A stretch of 64,000 nucleotides of DNA. It comes from Thiobius zoothamnicola (GTDB taxonomy: Bacteria > Pseudomonadota > Gammaproteobacteria > Chromatiales > Chromatiaceae). Numbering within the stretch: the stretch's first letter is position 1; each line of letters opens with the position of its first letter. Positions 24,255 through 33,703 of this stretch are shown here, in pieces. A program made the translations under genes and the position numbers. The DNA is taken from positions 248,001 through 312,000 of the forward strand of contig OY782758.1 in the NCBI GenBank assembly GCA_963678215.1, in the 5' to 3' direction. The notes under the pieces are model-generated. The model was not told the DNA's origin, did no database searches, and was given only the letters and a program-made list of their open reading frames with translations.

Positions 24255-25103
24255 ATGACTAATACAGCGATTTCCCCTCTTTTACCCACTGGTAGTATGG
24301 ACGCCTATATCAATGCGGCGTTTCAGTTGCCTATGCTGAGCGCGGAGCGTGAGAAGGCGTTGGCAATCCGCTACCGTGATGATCAGGATTTGGCGGCGGC
24401 GCGTGAGCTGATTTTTGCGCATTTACGTTTTGTCGTGCGCATCGCGCGTAATTACAATGGCTACGGACTGCCGCAGCAGGATCTGGTGCAGGAGGGCACG
24501 ATCGGTTTGATGAAGGCGGTGCGGCGCTTTGACCCGGATATTGGCGTGCGTCTCGTTTCTTTCGCCGTGCATTGGGTCAAAGCTGAGATGCATGAATATA
24601 TTTTGCGTAATTGGCGCATTGTCAAGGTGGCGACCACCAAGGCGCAGCGCAAACTGTTTTTCAATTTGCGCAGTGCGAAACAACGTTTGGGCTGGTCTTC
24701 ACCGGAAGAGGTTGCCGGGATTGCAGAAGATCTTGGGGTTAAGCCTGAAACCGTGTTGGAAATGGAGGCGCGTATGTCGAGCCAGGATATCGCGTTTGAT
24801 GGGCCACAAGCTGATGAGGAAGATGCCGTTAATTTTGCGCCATCGGCTTATCTGGCGGATATGCGCCACGAACCGGCCAGTCAATTTGAAACCTTGGATA
24901 GCGAACATCGCCAACAGGAAGCGCTGCATCAAGCATTGGCTGGTCTGGATGCGCGCAGTCGGGATATTTTGCAGCGCCGTTGGTTGAGTGAGTCTAAAGC
25001 CACTTTACATGAATTGGCGGGTGAGTACGGCGTATCTGCCGAGCGTATCCGGCAGATTGAAAAAGTGGCGATGCAAAAAATGAAAACCGCGATTATGGCG
25101 TGA
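24255..25103 (+). CDS. rpoH: Heat-shock sigma factor RpoH (sigma-32)
   Basis: 282 residues from ATG 24255; GTG 24237 would add six. Region 2 is LRFVVRIARNYNGYGLPQQDLVQEGTIGLM, and the diagnostic RpoH box QRKLFFNLR is present, followed by region 4 (ATLHELAGEYGVSAERIRQIE). Directs RNA polymerase to chaperone and protease promoters. A leader of about 165 nt after two CIRCE sites suggests transcriptional control by HrcA, with possible RNA thermometer folding as in other rpoH mRNAs. Confidence 0.95.
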   Translation: MTNTAISPLLPTGSMDAYINAAFQLPMLSAEREKALAIRYRDDQDLAAARELIFAHLRFVVRIARNYNGYGLPQQDLVQEGTIGLMKAVRRFDPDIGVRLVSFAVHWVKAEMHEYILRNWRIVKVATTKAQRKLFFNLRSAKQRLGWSSPEEVAGIAEDLGVKPETVLEMEARMSSQDIAFDGPQADEEDAVNFAPSAYLADMRHEPASQFETLDSEHRQQEALHQALAGLDARSRDILQRRWLSESKATLHELAGEYGVSAERIRQIEKVAMQKMKTAIMA

Positions 25104-25121
25104 AATGCGTTGCATTTTTTC
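25103..25121 (+). terminator. Probable terminator after rpoH
   Basis: AAATGC-GTT-GCATTT hairpin immediately after the stop codon, running into further T residues. Short stem, so moderate strength. Confidence 0.6.
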
Positions 25122-25268
25122 GCGTCATTGATATCTCGCCTCAGTGTGTTTTGCGGTGATTAAATTCGCCAAAACCTGTCAATAGGTGCTATTTGGCACC
25201 CTCATCTTAATTACGTGCTGATTGCTAAATGCACTGCAGCAATCAGTACGGCCTGACTTAAGCAAACT

Positions 25269-27152
25269 ATGACGAATTACGATGCCTCCGCCATTGAAGT
25301 GTTGCGTGGCCTGGAACCGGTGCGTAAACGTCCCGGTATGTATACCAACACGGATCGGCCTGATCATCTTGCGCAGGAGGTGATTGATAATAGCGTTGAT
25401 GAAGCGTTGGCTGGGTATGCCCGGCAAATTGATGTGACGCTTTATCAGGATGGCTCGATTGAAATCAGCGATGATGGACGCGGCATGCCGGTTGATCTGC
25501 ATCCACAACAAAATCTTCCGGGCATTGAGGTGTTGCTCACGCAACTGCATGCAGGGGGCAAGTTCTCCAATAAGAATTATCAATTCTCAGGCGGTTTGCA
25601 TGGTGTAGGCGTTTCGGTTGTGAATGCGTTGTCTGAACGTTTGGATGTATGGATCAAGCGTGATGGGGAAGAGCATCATATCGCCTTCGCCAAAGGACAG
25701 AAAGTGATCGATCTGCAAGCGATGGGTAAAGTCAATAAAAAGGATACGGGTACGCGTCTGCGCTTTTATCCGGAAGCCGCATTTTTTGATAAGCCGAGTT
25801 TCAGCATTCGTCGTTTACAGCAGGTATTACGCGCTAAAGCGGTGCTTTGCTCCGGTTTACGGATTCGTTTTTATCAGGAAGGCCGGGCTGAGCATGATGA
25901 ATGGTGTTATCAAGAGGGTCTCTCTGATTACCTGGTGGATGCGCTTCAAGGGCAGGAACGGATACCGGAAAAGTTATTCACGGATCATGTGGTCAAAGAC
26001 GCGGGAACTGCTGAGTGGGCATTGGCTTGGTTGCCAGAGGGTGGAGATGCGGTAACGGAAAGTTACGTCAATCTGATTCCGACCATTCAGGGAGGGACGC
26101 ATGTTAATGGATTGCGTACTGGATTGACTGAGGCGATTCGTGAGTTTTGTGAATTTCGCAACTTGTTGCCGCGTGGCGTCAAGCTGGCACCGGATGATGT
26201 GTGGAGTAATGTCAGTTATGTCTTATCGATAAAACTGGCTGAGCCGCAATTCTCCGGGCAAACCAAAGAGCGCCTTTCCTCGCGCGCTTGCGCCGCTTTT
26301 GTCTCTGGTGTGGTCAAGGATGCTTTTGCGCTTTGGTTGAATGAATATACTGAAACGGCGACGCAGATTGCTGAGCTGGTGATTCGGGCGGCACAGCACA
26401 GGCAGCGCCTCAGTAAAAAAGTGGTACGTAAGAAGGTTGTGCAGGGACCGGCTTTGCCGGGTAAGTTGACGGATTGTTTAACCGATGACCAAAGGTTAAG
26501 CGAATTGTTTTTGGTCGAAGGGGACTCGGCGGGTGGATCGGCGAAACAAGCGCGTGATAAAGCTTTTCAAGCGATCATGCCATTGCGCGGTAAAATCCTG
26601 AATACTTGGGAAGTGGATTCCACCGAAGTGCTGGCTTCGCAGGAAATACACGATATTGCCATCGCTATCGGTGTTGATCCTGGGAGTTGTGATTTATCTG
26701 GACTGCGTTTCGGTAAGATCTGCATTCTGGCGGATGCGGACTCAGATGGAGCGCATATTGCCACGCTGTTGTGTGCTTTGTTCGTACGCCATTTCCGCAG
26801 TTTGGTTGAAGCAGGCCATGTCTATGTCGCCATGCCGCCGCTTTATCGTATTGATGTGGGTAAACAGGTGTTCTATGCATTGGATGAATCTGAGCGCCAA
26901 GGCGTGATAGCGCGCATTGCCCGGCAGAAAATTCGCGGCAAAGTCGATATTCAGCGTTTTAAAGGTTTAGGGGAAATGAATCCGGGACAACTGCGTGAAA
27001 CCACCATGCACCCGGATACGCGGCGTTTGGTGCAATTACAGGCGTCGCCTGGTGATGGTTCCGATGAGTTGATGGATATGTTATTGGCAAAGAAACGCGC
27101 GACGGATCGCAGGCAATGGTTGCAGGAAAAAGGCGATATGGCCGAAGTGTGA
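25269..27152 (+). CDS. parE: DNA topoisomerase IV subunit B
   Basis: 627 residues, the usual ParE length. GHKL ATPase: EVIDNSVDEALAGYA, DDGRGMPVD and GGLHGVGVSVVNALS; TOPRIM: LVEGDSAGGSAKQARD and DADSDGAH. Forms the chromosome-decatenating enzyme with ParC (not in the window). Distinguished from GyrB by length and by lacking the GyrB insertion. Confidence 0.95.
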   Translation: MTNYDASAIEVLRGLEPVRKRPGMYTNTDRPDHLAQEVIDNSVDEALAGYARQIDVTLYQDGSIEISDDGRGMPVDLHPQQNLPGIEVLLTQLHAGGKFSNKNYQFSGGLHGVGVSVVNALSERLDVWIKRDGEEHHIAFAKGQKVIDLQAMGKVNKKDTGTRLRFYPEAAFFDKPSFSIRRLQQVLRAKAVLCSGLRIRFYQEGRAEHDEWCYQEGLSDYLVDALQGQERIPEKLFTDHVVKDAGTAEWALAWLPEGGDAVTESYVNLIPTIQGGTHVNGLRTGLTEAIREFCEFRNLLPRGVKLAPDDVWSNVSYVLSIKLAEPQFSGQTKERLSSRACAAFVSGVVKDAFALWLNEYTETATQIAELVIRAAQHRQRLSKKVVRKKVVQGPALPGKLTDCLTDDQRLSELFLVEGDSAGGSAKQARDKAFQAIMPLRGKILNTWEVDSTEVLASQEIHDIAIAIGVDPGSCDLSGLRFGKICILADADSDGAHIATLLCALFVRHFRSLVEAGHVYVAMPPLYRIDVGKQVFYALDESERQGVIARIARQKIRGKVDIQRFKGLGEMNPGQLRETTMHPDTRRLVQLQASPGDGSDELMDMLLAKKRATDRRQWLQEKGDMAEV

Positions 27153-27177
27153 CGGTGTTCGTCAGTATAATAACGAC

Positions 27178-27333
27178 TTATGTGTACTGGTTAAGCAGTG
27201 GATGCGCACCCAATAATAAAAGCGTGATAATCAGTAAAATCAGCGAGACCCCTTTCCAAAACATGAGGGGGTTTCTCTCCATCAGCGGTAACTGCTGCTT
27301 CCTGTGCCAATAACCTGGATTAGGCCGACGCAT
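27178..27333 (-). CDS. Small single-pass membrane protein
   Basis: About 51 residues from ATG 27333 (MRRPNPGYWHRKQQLPLMER), with one membrane helix WKGVSLILLIITLLLLGAHP. Longer in-frame starts reach into the IS3 scar and are less likely. Converges with parE at 25 bp. Resembles other tiny membrane proteins next to parE only in layout; function unknown. Confidence 0.45.
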   Translation of the reverse strand: MRRPNPGYWHRKQQLPLMERNPLMFWKGVSLILLIITLLLLGAHPLLNQYT

Positions 27334-27382
27334 ATCTTGCAAGAACTCAGATATGTAATGGTCAAGTAAAACTGTAAGTTGC

Positions 27383-27511
27383 TTAAGCCACACTGAGTAA
27401 ATTCAGTCTTTTCTGAGCAGGTGTTAGATAATCAATTGCTGAGTGCAATCGTTTGTAATTGTAATAACGAATGTAATACTCAATCGCACTCACAACCGAT
27501 GTGTGATTAAT
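27383..27511 (-). pseudogene. IS3-family transposase, 3' remnant
   Basis: Minus-strand translation gives HTSVVSAIEYYIRYYNYKRL then HSAIDYLTPAQKRLNLLSVA and a stop: the standard C-terminus of an IS3-family OrfB (last acidic residue of DDE). Nothing upstream of it remains. It lies exactly at the left edge of the AT-rich island, so it may mark how the island arrived. Confidence 0.8.
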
Positions 27512-27591
27512 GCTTGAATTCAGGGACCATTACAGATCCGCTAAAACTTTTATGGATTTGGTGACAAGAAGGGGATGTGGGATTTGATATT

Positions 27592-27753
27592 ATGAATGCT
27601 GGAGGGCAACCCATTAACCCTATCGAATGTTGGATGGATAAAGAAACCGCTTGTATGGCTCCTGTGCCTCTTCCTCCACCCTTAACTGGAGAGGATGCTG
27701 ATAAGTATTTACATGATCCGACAATGCCTACCCCGTCTGAAGCAGGGGAGTGA
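27592..27753 (+). CDS. Short open frame of unknown status (53 codons)
   Basis: ATG 27592 opens MNAGGQPINPIECWMDKETA, continues with a Pro-rich stretch (APVPLPPPLTGEDADKYLHD) and stops at 27751. Codon positions look gene-like, and the frame stays open ten codons before the ATG, so it may be the 3' end of a truncated larger gene rather than a small gene. Two cysteines. No family recognised. Confidence 0.35.
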   Translation: MNAGGQPINPIECWMDKETACMAPVPLPPPLTGEDADKYLHDPTMPTPSEAGE

Positions 27754-28292
27754 TCATAGCTAAGTAGGAGAATGATTTCATTGGCTCTGCTGACTTGTCG
27801 GTTTTTTTATTAACGATGAGACTCAGAGTCATTGGAACTCTACTCGAGAAATATCGCCTCAGGTAGATATTTCAGCGAGGTTGGTTGACGAACCACTGAA
27901 ATATCTCGATCATTCGCTCAAGCAGATTGCCAATTTGGCAGCGATAGTATCCAAAAAACGCAATACATGGAATGACCACTAATCTAAGCAAGGGAACGCC
28001 CGATGATTAAGACAAAAATAATACGCCAGAAGCGCTTCAACGTTCGTTGAGCCTGAATTGGTGAAATCAATTCTAGTCGCAAATTTCCCGCCAATATCAA
28101 TCAGAAAGGCAAGCCAGTTTGGCATTGCCAAATAACTGATATTTCATTGCATGATCTGCAAACTCAATAAGCCATTAGCTCCCAACGTTACATGCGTTAA
28201 AGAACGATCCAGAACAGTTCAGGTATAGGTAAAAGGAAAACAAGGATGAGAGAGAAGGGAAGGGAACAACGCATAAACGAGGCAGATAGGTT
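27754..28292. other. AT-rich non-coding stretch before the island cluster
   Basis: No convincing gene. It holds one strong inverted repeat (listed separately) and presumably the promoter of the cluster; GAGG about 8 nt before the GTG at 28293 is a ribosome site. Several stop codons fall in every frame. Confidence 0.6.
27865..27906. repeat. Inverted repeat upstream of the island cluster
   Basis: Perfect 11-bp arms AGATATTTCAG (27865-27875) and CTGAAATATCT (27896-27906) with an inner GGTT/AACC pairing. No T-run follows, so an operator, RNA switch or relic end is more likely than a terminator. Confidence 0.6.
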
Positions 28293-30365
28293 GTGTTTGA
28301 TCCAGTTGCAGCCTTTGTCAACGACAAAGATCTGTGGCTTGACCGATCGGAAGCATCAGTTCTTGATCATACGAACCCAGGTTATCTGCAGCTAAGGTTA
28401 ATTATGTTGTTAGAAATAGGCATTGTTCTAGGAACATATATCAGTCTTCGCACCATGGATCGTCAGAGGATCAGTAATCATGTAGAAGAAGAAAGTTTAT
28501 CTGCTCATCCAGTAAAAGAATTAACGACATCTTCTGATAAAAAAGAACTGATGATTTCTTTTTTCGGATTAGGCGTCTCGATATTGCAGCCAATCTTGTT
28601 GCCAAAGTTTACTTTGATTAATGCTGTTTTATTAAGTTATAGCAATTACCCTTGTTTAAGAGGTGCCGAGGAAGGGTTAAGGAAAAGAAAAATTAACAAT
28701 GATGTTCTAGGTTCAGGATGGACAGTATTCGCCATAGTCAGTAAACAATATTTTGCAGGTGCTCTAGGTATTGTTGTCTATCATTTAAGTGCCAATCTGA
28801 TTGAAAAAACGCGTAGCCAATCTAAAGACGCTCTGGTGCATATCTTTGATGCCCGGGATCGAAGCGTTCTTCGATTACAAAACGGTATTGAGCTTACGGT
28901 TCCGTTGGAGCAGGTGGAGCTTGGCGACTTAATTGTTGTGCATAGTAGTGAAATGATACCAGTAGATGGCGAAATCATTTCAGGTTACGCGCGTATTGAC
29001 GAACATATTTTAACTGGTGAATCACGAATCATAGAAAAGATTCCTGGTGATATGGTTTTTGCCTCCACTTTATTGGTTAGTGGGGAAATTCATATTCAAG
29101 TGAAGAAGGCGGGCGATGATACTGTTGTTGCTAAAATTGAAGGGATTCTCAATCAAACAACAAATTTTAGAAGTGATCTGCAATTAAAAGGTGAAGAACT
29201 TGCGGATGAGTCAGCGCCATATGTATTAAGTGCCGCTTTATTAACGGCATTAACAACCGGGCCTACGTCAGCTGCTGCTGTTTTATCCGCTCAATTCGGC
29301 TACCAGATACGTATGGCCGCTCCCTTAAACACGCTACGTCACCTTTCCAGGGCCACAACGTCAGGGATTCTCGTAAAAGATGGCCGATCTCTAGAAAGAT
29401 TAAATGAGATTGATACGGTTCTGTTTGATAAAACAGGCACTCTGACTGAGGAGCAGCCAGAGGTTGGTAGGGTTATTCGTTGGAGTAAATATACTTCGGA
29501 AGATATTCTCCGGTTCTCCGCTACGGCTGAAGTTAAATTAAAACATCCTATAGCTAGAGCAATTTTACATGCGTATGCTGCTTATAATAAACCATTACAG
29601 GATGTTGATGACGCTCATTATGAGATGGGATTTGGTACAAAAGTTCACCTGGAAGAGAAAGTTATCAGAGTGGGAAGTTTACGGTTTATGGAAAATGAAG
29701 GTCTGGTTTGGGATGAAGATAAGCAGACCTCAATTGGAGAAATTTATCAGCAAGGACATTCTGTGGTCATAGTGGGTGTTGACCATGAGATTGTTGGCGC
29801 TATTGAGATCAGACCCAGAGTTCGTCCAGAAATATCAGCACTTATTGAGAATTTGAAGCGAAGAAATATTAAGAACCTGATAATTGTTTCTGGAGATCAT
29901 GAAGAGCCTACGAAGAAGCTTGCTGAGACTCTGGGTATGACGACCTTTTTCGCTGAAGTTTTGCCGGATGAAAAATCTAATATTGTTAATAGCTTACAAG
30001 AGCGTGGACATAAAGTATGTTTTGTTGGGGATGGTATTAACGATACGATTGCAATGAAGAAATCCGATGTCTCTGTTTCTCTCCATGGTGCTTCTACAAT
30101 AGCGATTGATACAGCAGATATTATTTTGTTAAATGATAATTTAGGTGAGCTAAGTAAAATTTTTGATATTGCTCAAGATCTCAATAATATCATGAAGCAT
30201 AGTATCGCTATGGTTTTGACTCCTGCCGTGATTATTCTAACTGGAGGCGTTTTCCTTCATATCAGTTTACTTGCCGCAGTGTTGATAAAACAAGGTTTCC
30301 TCGGGGTGAATATACTGTATATATTGAGGAACACCAAATTAGAGAATAATCGCTCACTCTATTGA
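28293..30365 (+). CDS. P1B-type (heavy-metal-like) ATPase lacking the CPC motif
   Basis: 690 residues from GTG 28293. Catalytic signatures are complete: actuator TGES (LTGESRIIEK), phosphorylation DKTGTLTEE, HP motif KHPIARAI, and hinge VGDGINDTIAMKKSD. In the membrane helix where metal pumps have CPC/SPC, the sequence is AQFGYQIRMAAPL, with no cysteine. There is no N-terminal metal-binding HMA domain. The transported ion or compound is therefore uncertain. First gene of a same-strand AT-rich cluster, so it may export or import the cluster's product or its metal. Confidence 0.85.
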   Translation: MFDPVAAFVNDKDLWLDRSEASVLDHTNPGYLQLRLIMLLEIGIVLGTYISLRTMDRQRISNHVEEESLSAHPVKELTTSSDKKELMISFFGLGVSILQPILLPKFTLINAVLLSYSNYPCLRGAEEGLRKRKINNDVLGSGWTVFAIVSKQYFAGALGIVVYHLSANLIEKTRSQSKDALVHIFDARDRSVLRLQNGIELTVPLEQVELGDLIVVHSSEMIPVDGEIISGYARIDEHILTGESRIIEKIPGDMVFASTLLVSGEIHIQVKKAGDDTVVAKIEGILNQTTNFRSDLQLKGEELADESAPYVLSAALLTALTTGPTSAAAVLSAQFGYQIRMAAPLNTLRHLSRATTSGILVKDGRSLERLNEIDTVLFDKTGTLTEEQPEVGRVIRWSKYTSEDILRFSATAEVKLKHPIARAILHAYAAYNKPLQDVDDAHYEMGFGTKVHLEEKVIRVGSLRFMENEGLVWDEDKQTSIGEIYQQGHSVVIVGVDHEIVGAIEIRPRVRPEISALIENLKRRNIKNLIIVSGDHEEPTKKLAETLGMTTFFAEVLPDEKSNIVNSLQERGHKVCFVGDGINDTIAMKKSDVSVSLHGASTIAIDTADIILLNDNLGELSKIFDIAQDLNNIMKHSIAMVLTPAVIILTGGVFLHISLLAAVLIKQGFLGVNILYILRNTKLENNRSLY

Positions 30366-30432
30366 ATGATCTTTATCGTGCAGATTTTTATCGTATAAAC
30401 ACCATCTATTGTTAATTAATTCGGAGATTCTT

Positions 30433-30888
30433 GTGGATATTGAAAAGGTATATGGGAAGGCCTTGTTCCGGTACAATAAAGAAAGTCAGTTTGTATTGGA
30501 AGAATCGTTATCTTTCGAAGAGGGTGTGCTAACCGGTAGATTTACTTGTCATCAGTTGTATTTGAAAGATGGTGAGAAGTCGTCTGCTATGAATAATACT
30601 GATTTTATGATGTTATCAAATCAGGTTTGTTATTTAATAATTTATCTGTATTTCATGGATAAATTCGGACTTACTCTGGATGAGCTTGTCGGTATGCATG
30701 GTAATATCGCTATTTATGAGCAAAACTTTTCGTTTAAAAAGACAGTTGATATAAACGATGAGAATGAATTCAAGGCTGAGATCCATAACGTTAGAAAGAA
30801 TCGATTTGAAGTGACTGTCCAGATTAATGGTGGTAACTATATAACGGCAATAAAGTTAGTGGTTATGAGAAGGAATATTCATTTTTGA
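30433..30888 (+). CDS. Unknown protein, possibly hot-dog fold thioesterase-like
   Basis: 151 residues from GTG 30433, chosen because CGGAGA lies 6 nt before it; the frame opens 24 bp earlier. Patterns FTCHQLYLKDGEKSSAMNNT, MMLSNQVCYLIIYLYF and KKTVDINDENEFKAEIHNVR fit the strand-helix-strand order of hot-dog proteins such as FcoT-like acyl-CoA thioesterases. That is a guess from pattern only. Lies 67 bp after the ATPase. Confidence 0.4.
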   Translation: MDIEKVYGKALFRYNKESQFVLEESLSFEEGVLTGRFTCHQLYLKDGEKSSAMNNTDFMMLSNQVCYLIIYLYFMDKFGLTLDELVGMHGNIAIYEQNFSFKKTVDINDENEFKAEIHNVRKNRFEVTVQINGGNYITAIKLVVMRRNIHF

Positions 30889-30929
30889 TCTTTTGGGTTG
30901 CGAGTGCACTTGTTGAATAGGACTTCAAT

Positions 30930-32222
30930 ATGCCAGATAATTTGTCTACTCCATCGTTTATGAATGTGTTGGTGATATCCCCGAGGGAACTGGATCTCAC
31001 TCATCTGAATGCTATTCGTGAGGAGGAATTATATCGTTTCTATTTTTCTCCGTCGACGATTGGTTTGGACGGATTTAGTAACTCTTTAGATATATTATCC
31101 TATTTTGATGAGTGCCGTGAATTAATTCGTGTTAATCAGATTCACACCATAATAGCGACTCAAGACATACCAGATCTTATACAAGCCAGGCTCCATCAGG
31201 AATTTGATCATTTGTTGATCTACAATAGATCTGAATCTATTGAATCCTCTCTATTATGTTTGCATAAGTATTATACAAGAAAGTATATTGATCTTTCACC
31301 AATACCCTTCCATGCCTTTGATCTGGAGTCTGATGAGAGGGAGTTATTTGACGTTCCAGTTCCCTTCCCCTGGATTATAAAACCTTGTACTGCTGCATGC
31401 TCAGCAGAGATCCATAAAGTTCATGATTTTAATGAAGCGGCCACTTTATTGCCTCAGTTGAAGGAAAAAATAATCCAGAATAATCAATATTTGAAGCCTT
31501 TTTTTAGAACCTATTGTAATGTCAACCAATATCCTTTGTTAGATAAGGATATTCTCTTAATCGAGCAGTATATTCCCTCGATAACAAGATGTTGTGTTGA
31601 TGGTTGTGTGTACGACGGAGAAATTCTGGTTTGGGGAATATCTCAAGTCCACAGTTATCCAAATCGACCAGAAAGTATTGCCGATTTCATATTTCCTGCA
31701 TTAATCGATGAAGCAACTCAGAGCGTGCTTGAAGAGGAATATGTTGCTGTTGTTGAAAGAGTGATTAAATATGGCTTCAATCGACAATTCATCAATGTTG
31801 AGTTCTTTGTAATGGAAAATGGTGAGGTGGAGTTAATAGAAGTCAATGCCAGACTATCACCAGTAACCACGAGATTGTATAGAGAGTGCCTGAAAAATGG
31901 TGACCCCTATGAGGTATTGCTGAGAATGTCAGCGAATGAGAGACCTGCCAGGCCTGTATGGAATGGCTTATATGGTGTGGTCTTTTATGTGACCACTTTT
32001 CTAAGTGGTTATACAAATGAGATTATAGATTTTCAAAAGATGGAATCATTATCAGATATTGAATTGAGAGTGGAGCCAGGGCGGTATCTCTCTCCTGATA
32101 AAGAAATAGGGATAAGTCTGGCGAGCTTTAACTCGATCGGCGAGTCGTATAATGCTATGCATGAGGAGGCAGAGATCATCCGAGATTCTCTGTTACTGAA
32201 TAATAATCGTGATAAGGTCTAA
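30930..32222 (+). CDS. ATP-grasp ligase
   Basis: 430 residues. The ATP-grasp core is visible: VPVPFPWIIKPCTAACSAEI (ATP-binding lysine strand), ILLIEQYIPSITRCCVDGCV, and the metal-binding INVEFFVMENGEVELIEVNARLSP. These enzymes form an amide or thioester bond after making an acyl phosphate. The N-terminal third resembles the pre-ATP-grasp domain; substrates unknown. In the cluster it could join an amino acid to another acid. Confidence 0.85.
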   Translation: MPDNLSTPSFMNVLVISPRELDLTHLNAIREEELYRFYFSPSTIGLDGFSNSLDILSYFDECRELIRVNQIHTIIATQDIPDLIQARLHQEFDHLLIYNRSESIESSLLCLHKYYTRKYIDLSPIPFHAFDLESDERELFDVPVPFPWIIKPCTAACSAEIHKVHDFNEAATLLPQLKEKIIQNNQYLKPFFRTYCNVNQYPLLDKDILLIEQYIPSITRCCVDGCVYDGEILVWGISQVHSYPNRPESIADFIFPALIDEATQSVLEEEYVAVVERVIKYGFNRQFINVEFFVMENGEVELIEVNARLSPVTTRLYRECLKNGDPYEVLLRMSANERPARPVWNGLYGVVFYVTTFLSGYTNEIIDFQKMESLSDIELRVEPGRYLSPDKEIGISLASFNSIGESYNAMHEEAEIIRDSLLLNNNRDKV

Positions 32223-32299
32223 ACGGAATCCTTATTATAATGTTAAGATAATGTAGTATTTTTAATATCATTCGGATATGGATATAGGTGGAAAGAAGT

Positions 32300-33478
32300 A
32301 TGAAGCTTACACGATTCGGGATTCTAGGTGGTGCTGGATATACTGGCACAACAGCAATAAAAGATTTGCTGGATACTTGTGACTGCATTAACGAGATTGT
32401 CGTTCTTGATTCAGATGAGAAAAAACTGGAATATGTCAGGGAAAGCTTTGACACAGATCTTATTTTGACCAAAAAGATAGATGTTCTCAGCCAGAATGCA
32501 GTCAGTGAATTAGGTGATGTAGACATCTTAATAAATTGTATGCCATATCGTTTCAACCTAGAGATGATGGATTTAGCTTTGGCTATAAATGCGCATTATT
32601 TAGATATGGGTGGTCTATATTATATGACGCGTAAACAGTTAGACGTTAATGAACGATTTGTTGATGCTGGGCTGACTGCTATTGTGGGTATGGGTATGGC
32701 ACCTGGCACAACCAATATTATGGCGCGTTATGCGGCGGATAAGATGGATACTGTTAATGAGGTCCATATTAAAGTCGCATTCTACGATCAAACCGTTTAT
32801 GACGATAAGAATGCTTTCCCGGTGTCCCATGCTATTAGCACCACTTGTAAAGAATTTGAGACGCCAGCTGCAGTATTCACAAAAGGGAAAATGGAATTTG
32901 TCGAACCCGCATCAGGTGGTGATGAGCATGAGTTTCCTCCTCCGTTCAATATAAGACGCCCAATTTATGTATTACATTCAGAACTTGCTACGTTGCCAGA
33001 GAGTTTGTTAGAGAAAGGTGTCAAAGAGGTTTCTTTCAAGTTGGCTTTTAATGAGCGATTTGAGAATGGCATGCGTTTCCTAAAAGCAATGCATTTAACC
33101 TCTAATGAGCCGATAGAGATTAACGGCGTTGAGATTACGCCGGCATATTTCGTTGATAAAGTTGTCATGAGCCGACCAAGGCCAAAAAGCCAGGAACCTA
33201 AGAAATCAGAGATCAAGCGGGTGCTTGTTAAGGGAATGATCGATAATGCAAGCACTACGTGGGTAATGGACTATATTTCTCTACAGGGTATTCAATGGCA
33301 AAAAGATTATGACACGGATGTTTGCTCTCCGGTATCCATTGTCGCGCAAATGGTTGCGAGAAGTGAGATCACGCAGAAAGGTGTATTACCGCCAGAGAAA
33401 GCGGTAGATCCAGATAGATATCTGGATGAGTTGGTAAAACGGAACACACCTGTCATGATTAAAAAATATACAGATTAA
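32300..33478 (+). CDS. Saccharopine dehydrogenase-like NAD(P) oxidoreductase
   Basis: 392 residues from ATG 32300 (GGTGGAAAG upstream). N-terminal Rossmann fold with GILGGAGYTGTTAIKDLL, then VDILINCMPYRFNLEMMDLA and AHYLDMGG, and a second half typical of saccharopine/lysine-6-dehydrogenase-type enzymes (GMGMAPGTTNIMARYAAD). Catalyses reductive or oxidative C-N chemistry on amino acids. Substrate unknown. Gap of 77 bp from the ATP-grasp gene. Confidence 0.85.
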   Translation: MKLTRFGILGGAGYTGTTAIKDLLDTCDCINEIVVLDSDEKKLEYVRESFDTDLILTKKIDVLSQNAVSELGDVDILINCMPYRFNLEMMDLALAINAHYLDMGGLYYMTRKQLDVNERFVDAGLTAIVGMGMAPGTTNIMARYAADKMDTVNEVHIKVAFYDQTVYDDKNAFPVSHAISTTCKEFETPAAVFTKGKMEFVEPASGGDEHEFPPPFNIRRPIYVLHSELATLPESLLEKGVKEVSFKLAFNERFENGMRFLKAMHLTSNEPIEINGVEITPAYFVDKVVMSRPRPKSQEPKKSEIKRVLVKGMIDNASTTWVMDYISLQGIQWQKDYDTDVCSPVSIVAQMVARSEITQKGVLPPEKAVDPDRYLDELVKRNTPVMIKKYTD

Positions 33479-33496
33479 TTTTTTGCAACGCTTGTA

Positions 33497-33565
33497 GGAA
33501 GCTGTTCATAATCTCTAAACGCATTAGACTGATTAAAGAACCAACTAGGCTCTTGAACAGCTTCC
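33497..33565. repeat. Inverted repeat within the island cluster
   Basis: Perfect 12-bp arms GGAAGCTGTTCA (33497-33508) and TGAACAGCTTCC (33554-33565) around a 45-nt loop, in the 225-bp gap between the dehydrogenase and the HD oxygenase. No T-run follows. Could end one transcript, split the operon, or be a mobile repeat. Confidence 0.65.
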
Positions 33566-33703
33566 ATTCAGGTTATCTGTCTATGGGTTGTTAAAGATCC
33601 AGTAACACGTCAATAAACGCTGTCTCTAAGTGTTGTTCTCTCTATAATGCTTCTGGCGTTAAGGGAACAATATTGGTTCGTCTTGTTAGAAAAGGAGATT
33701 CTT

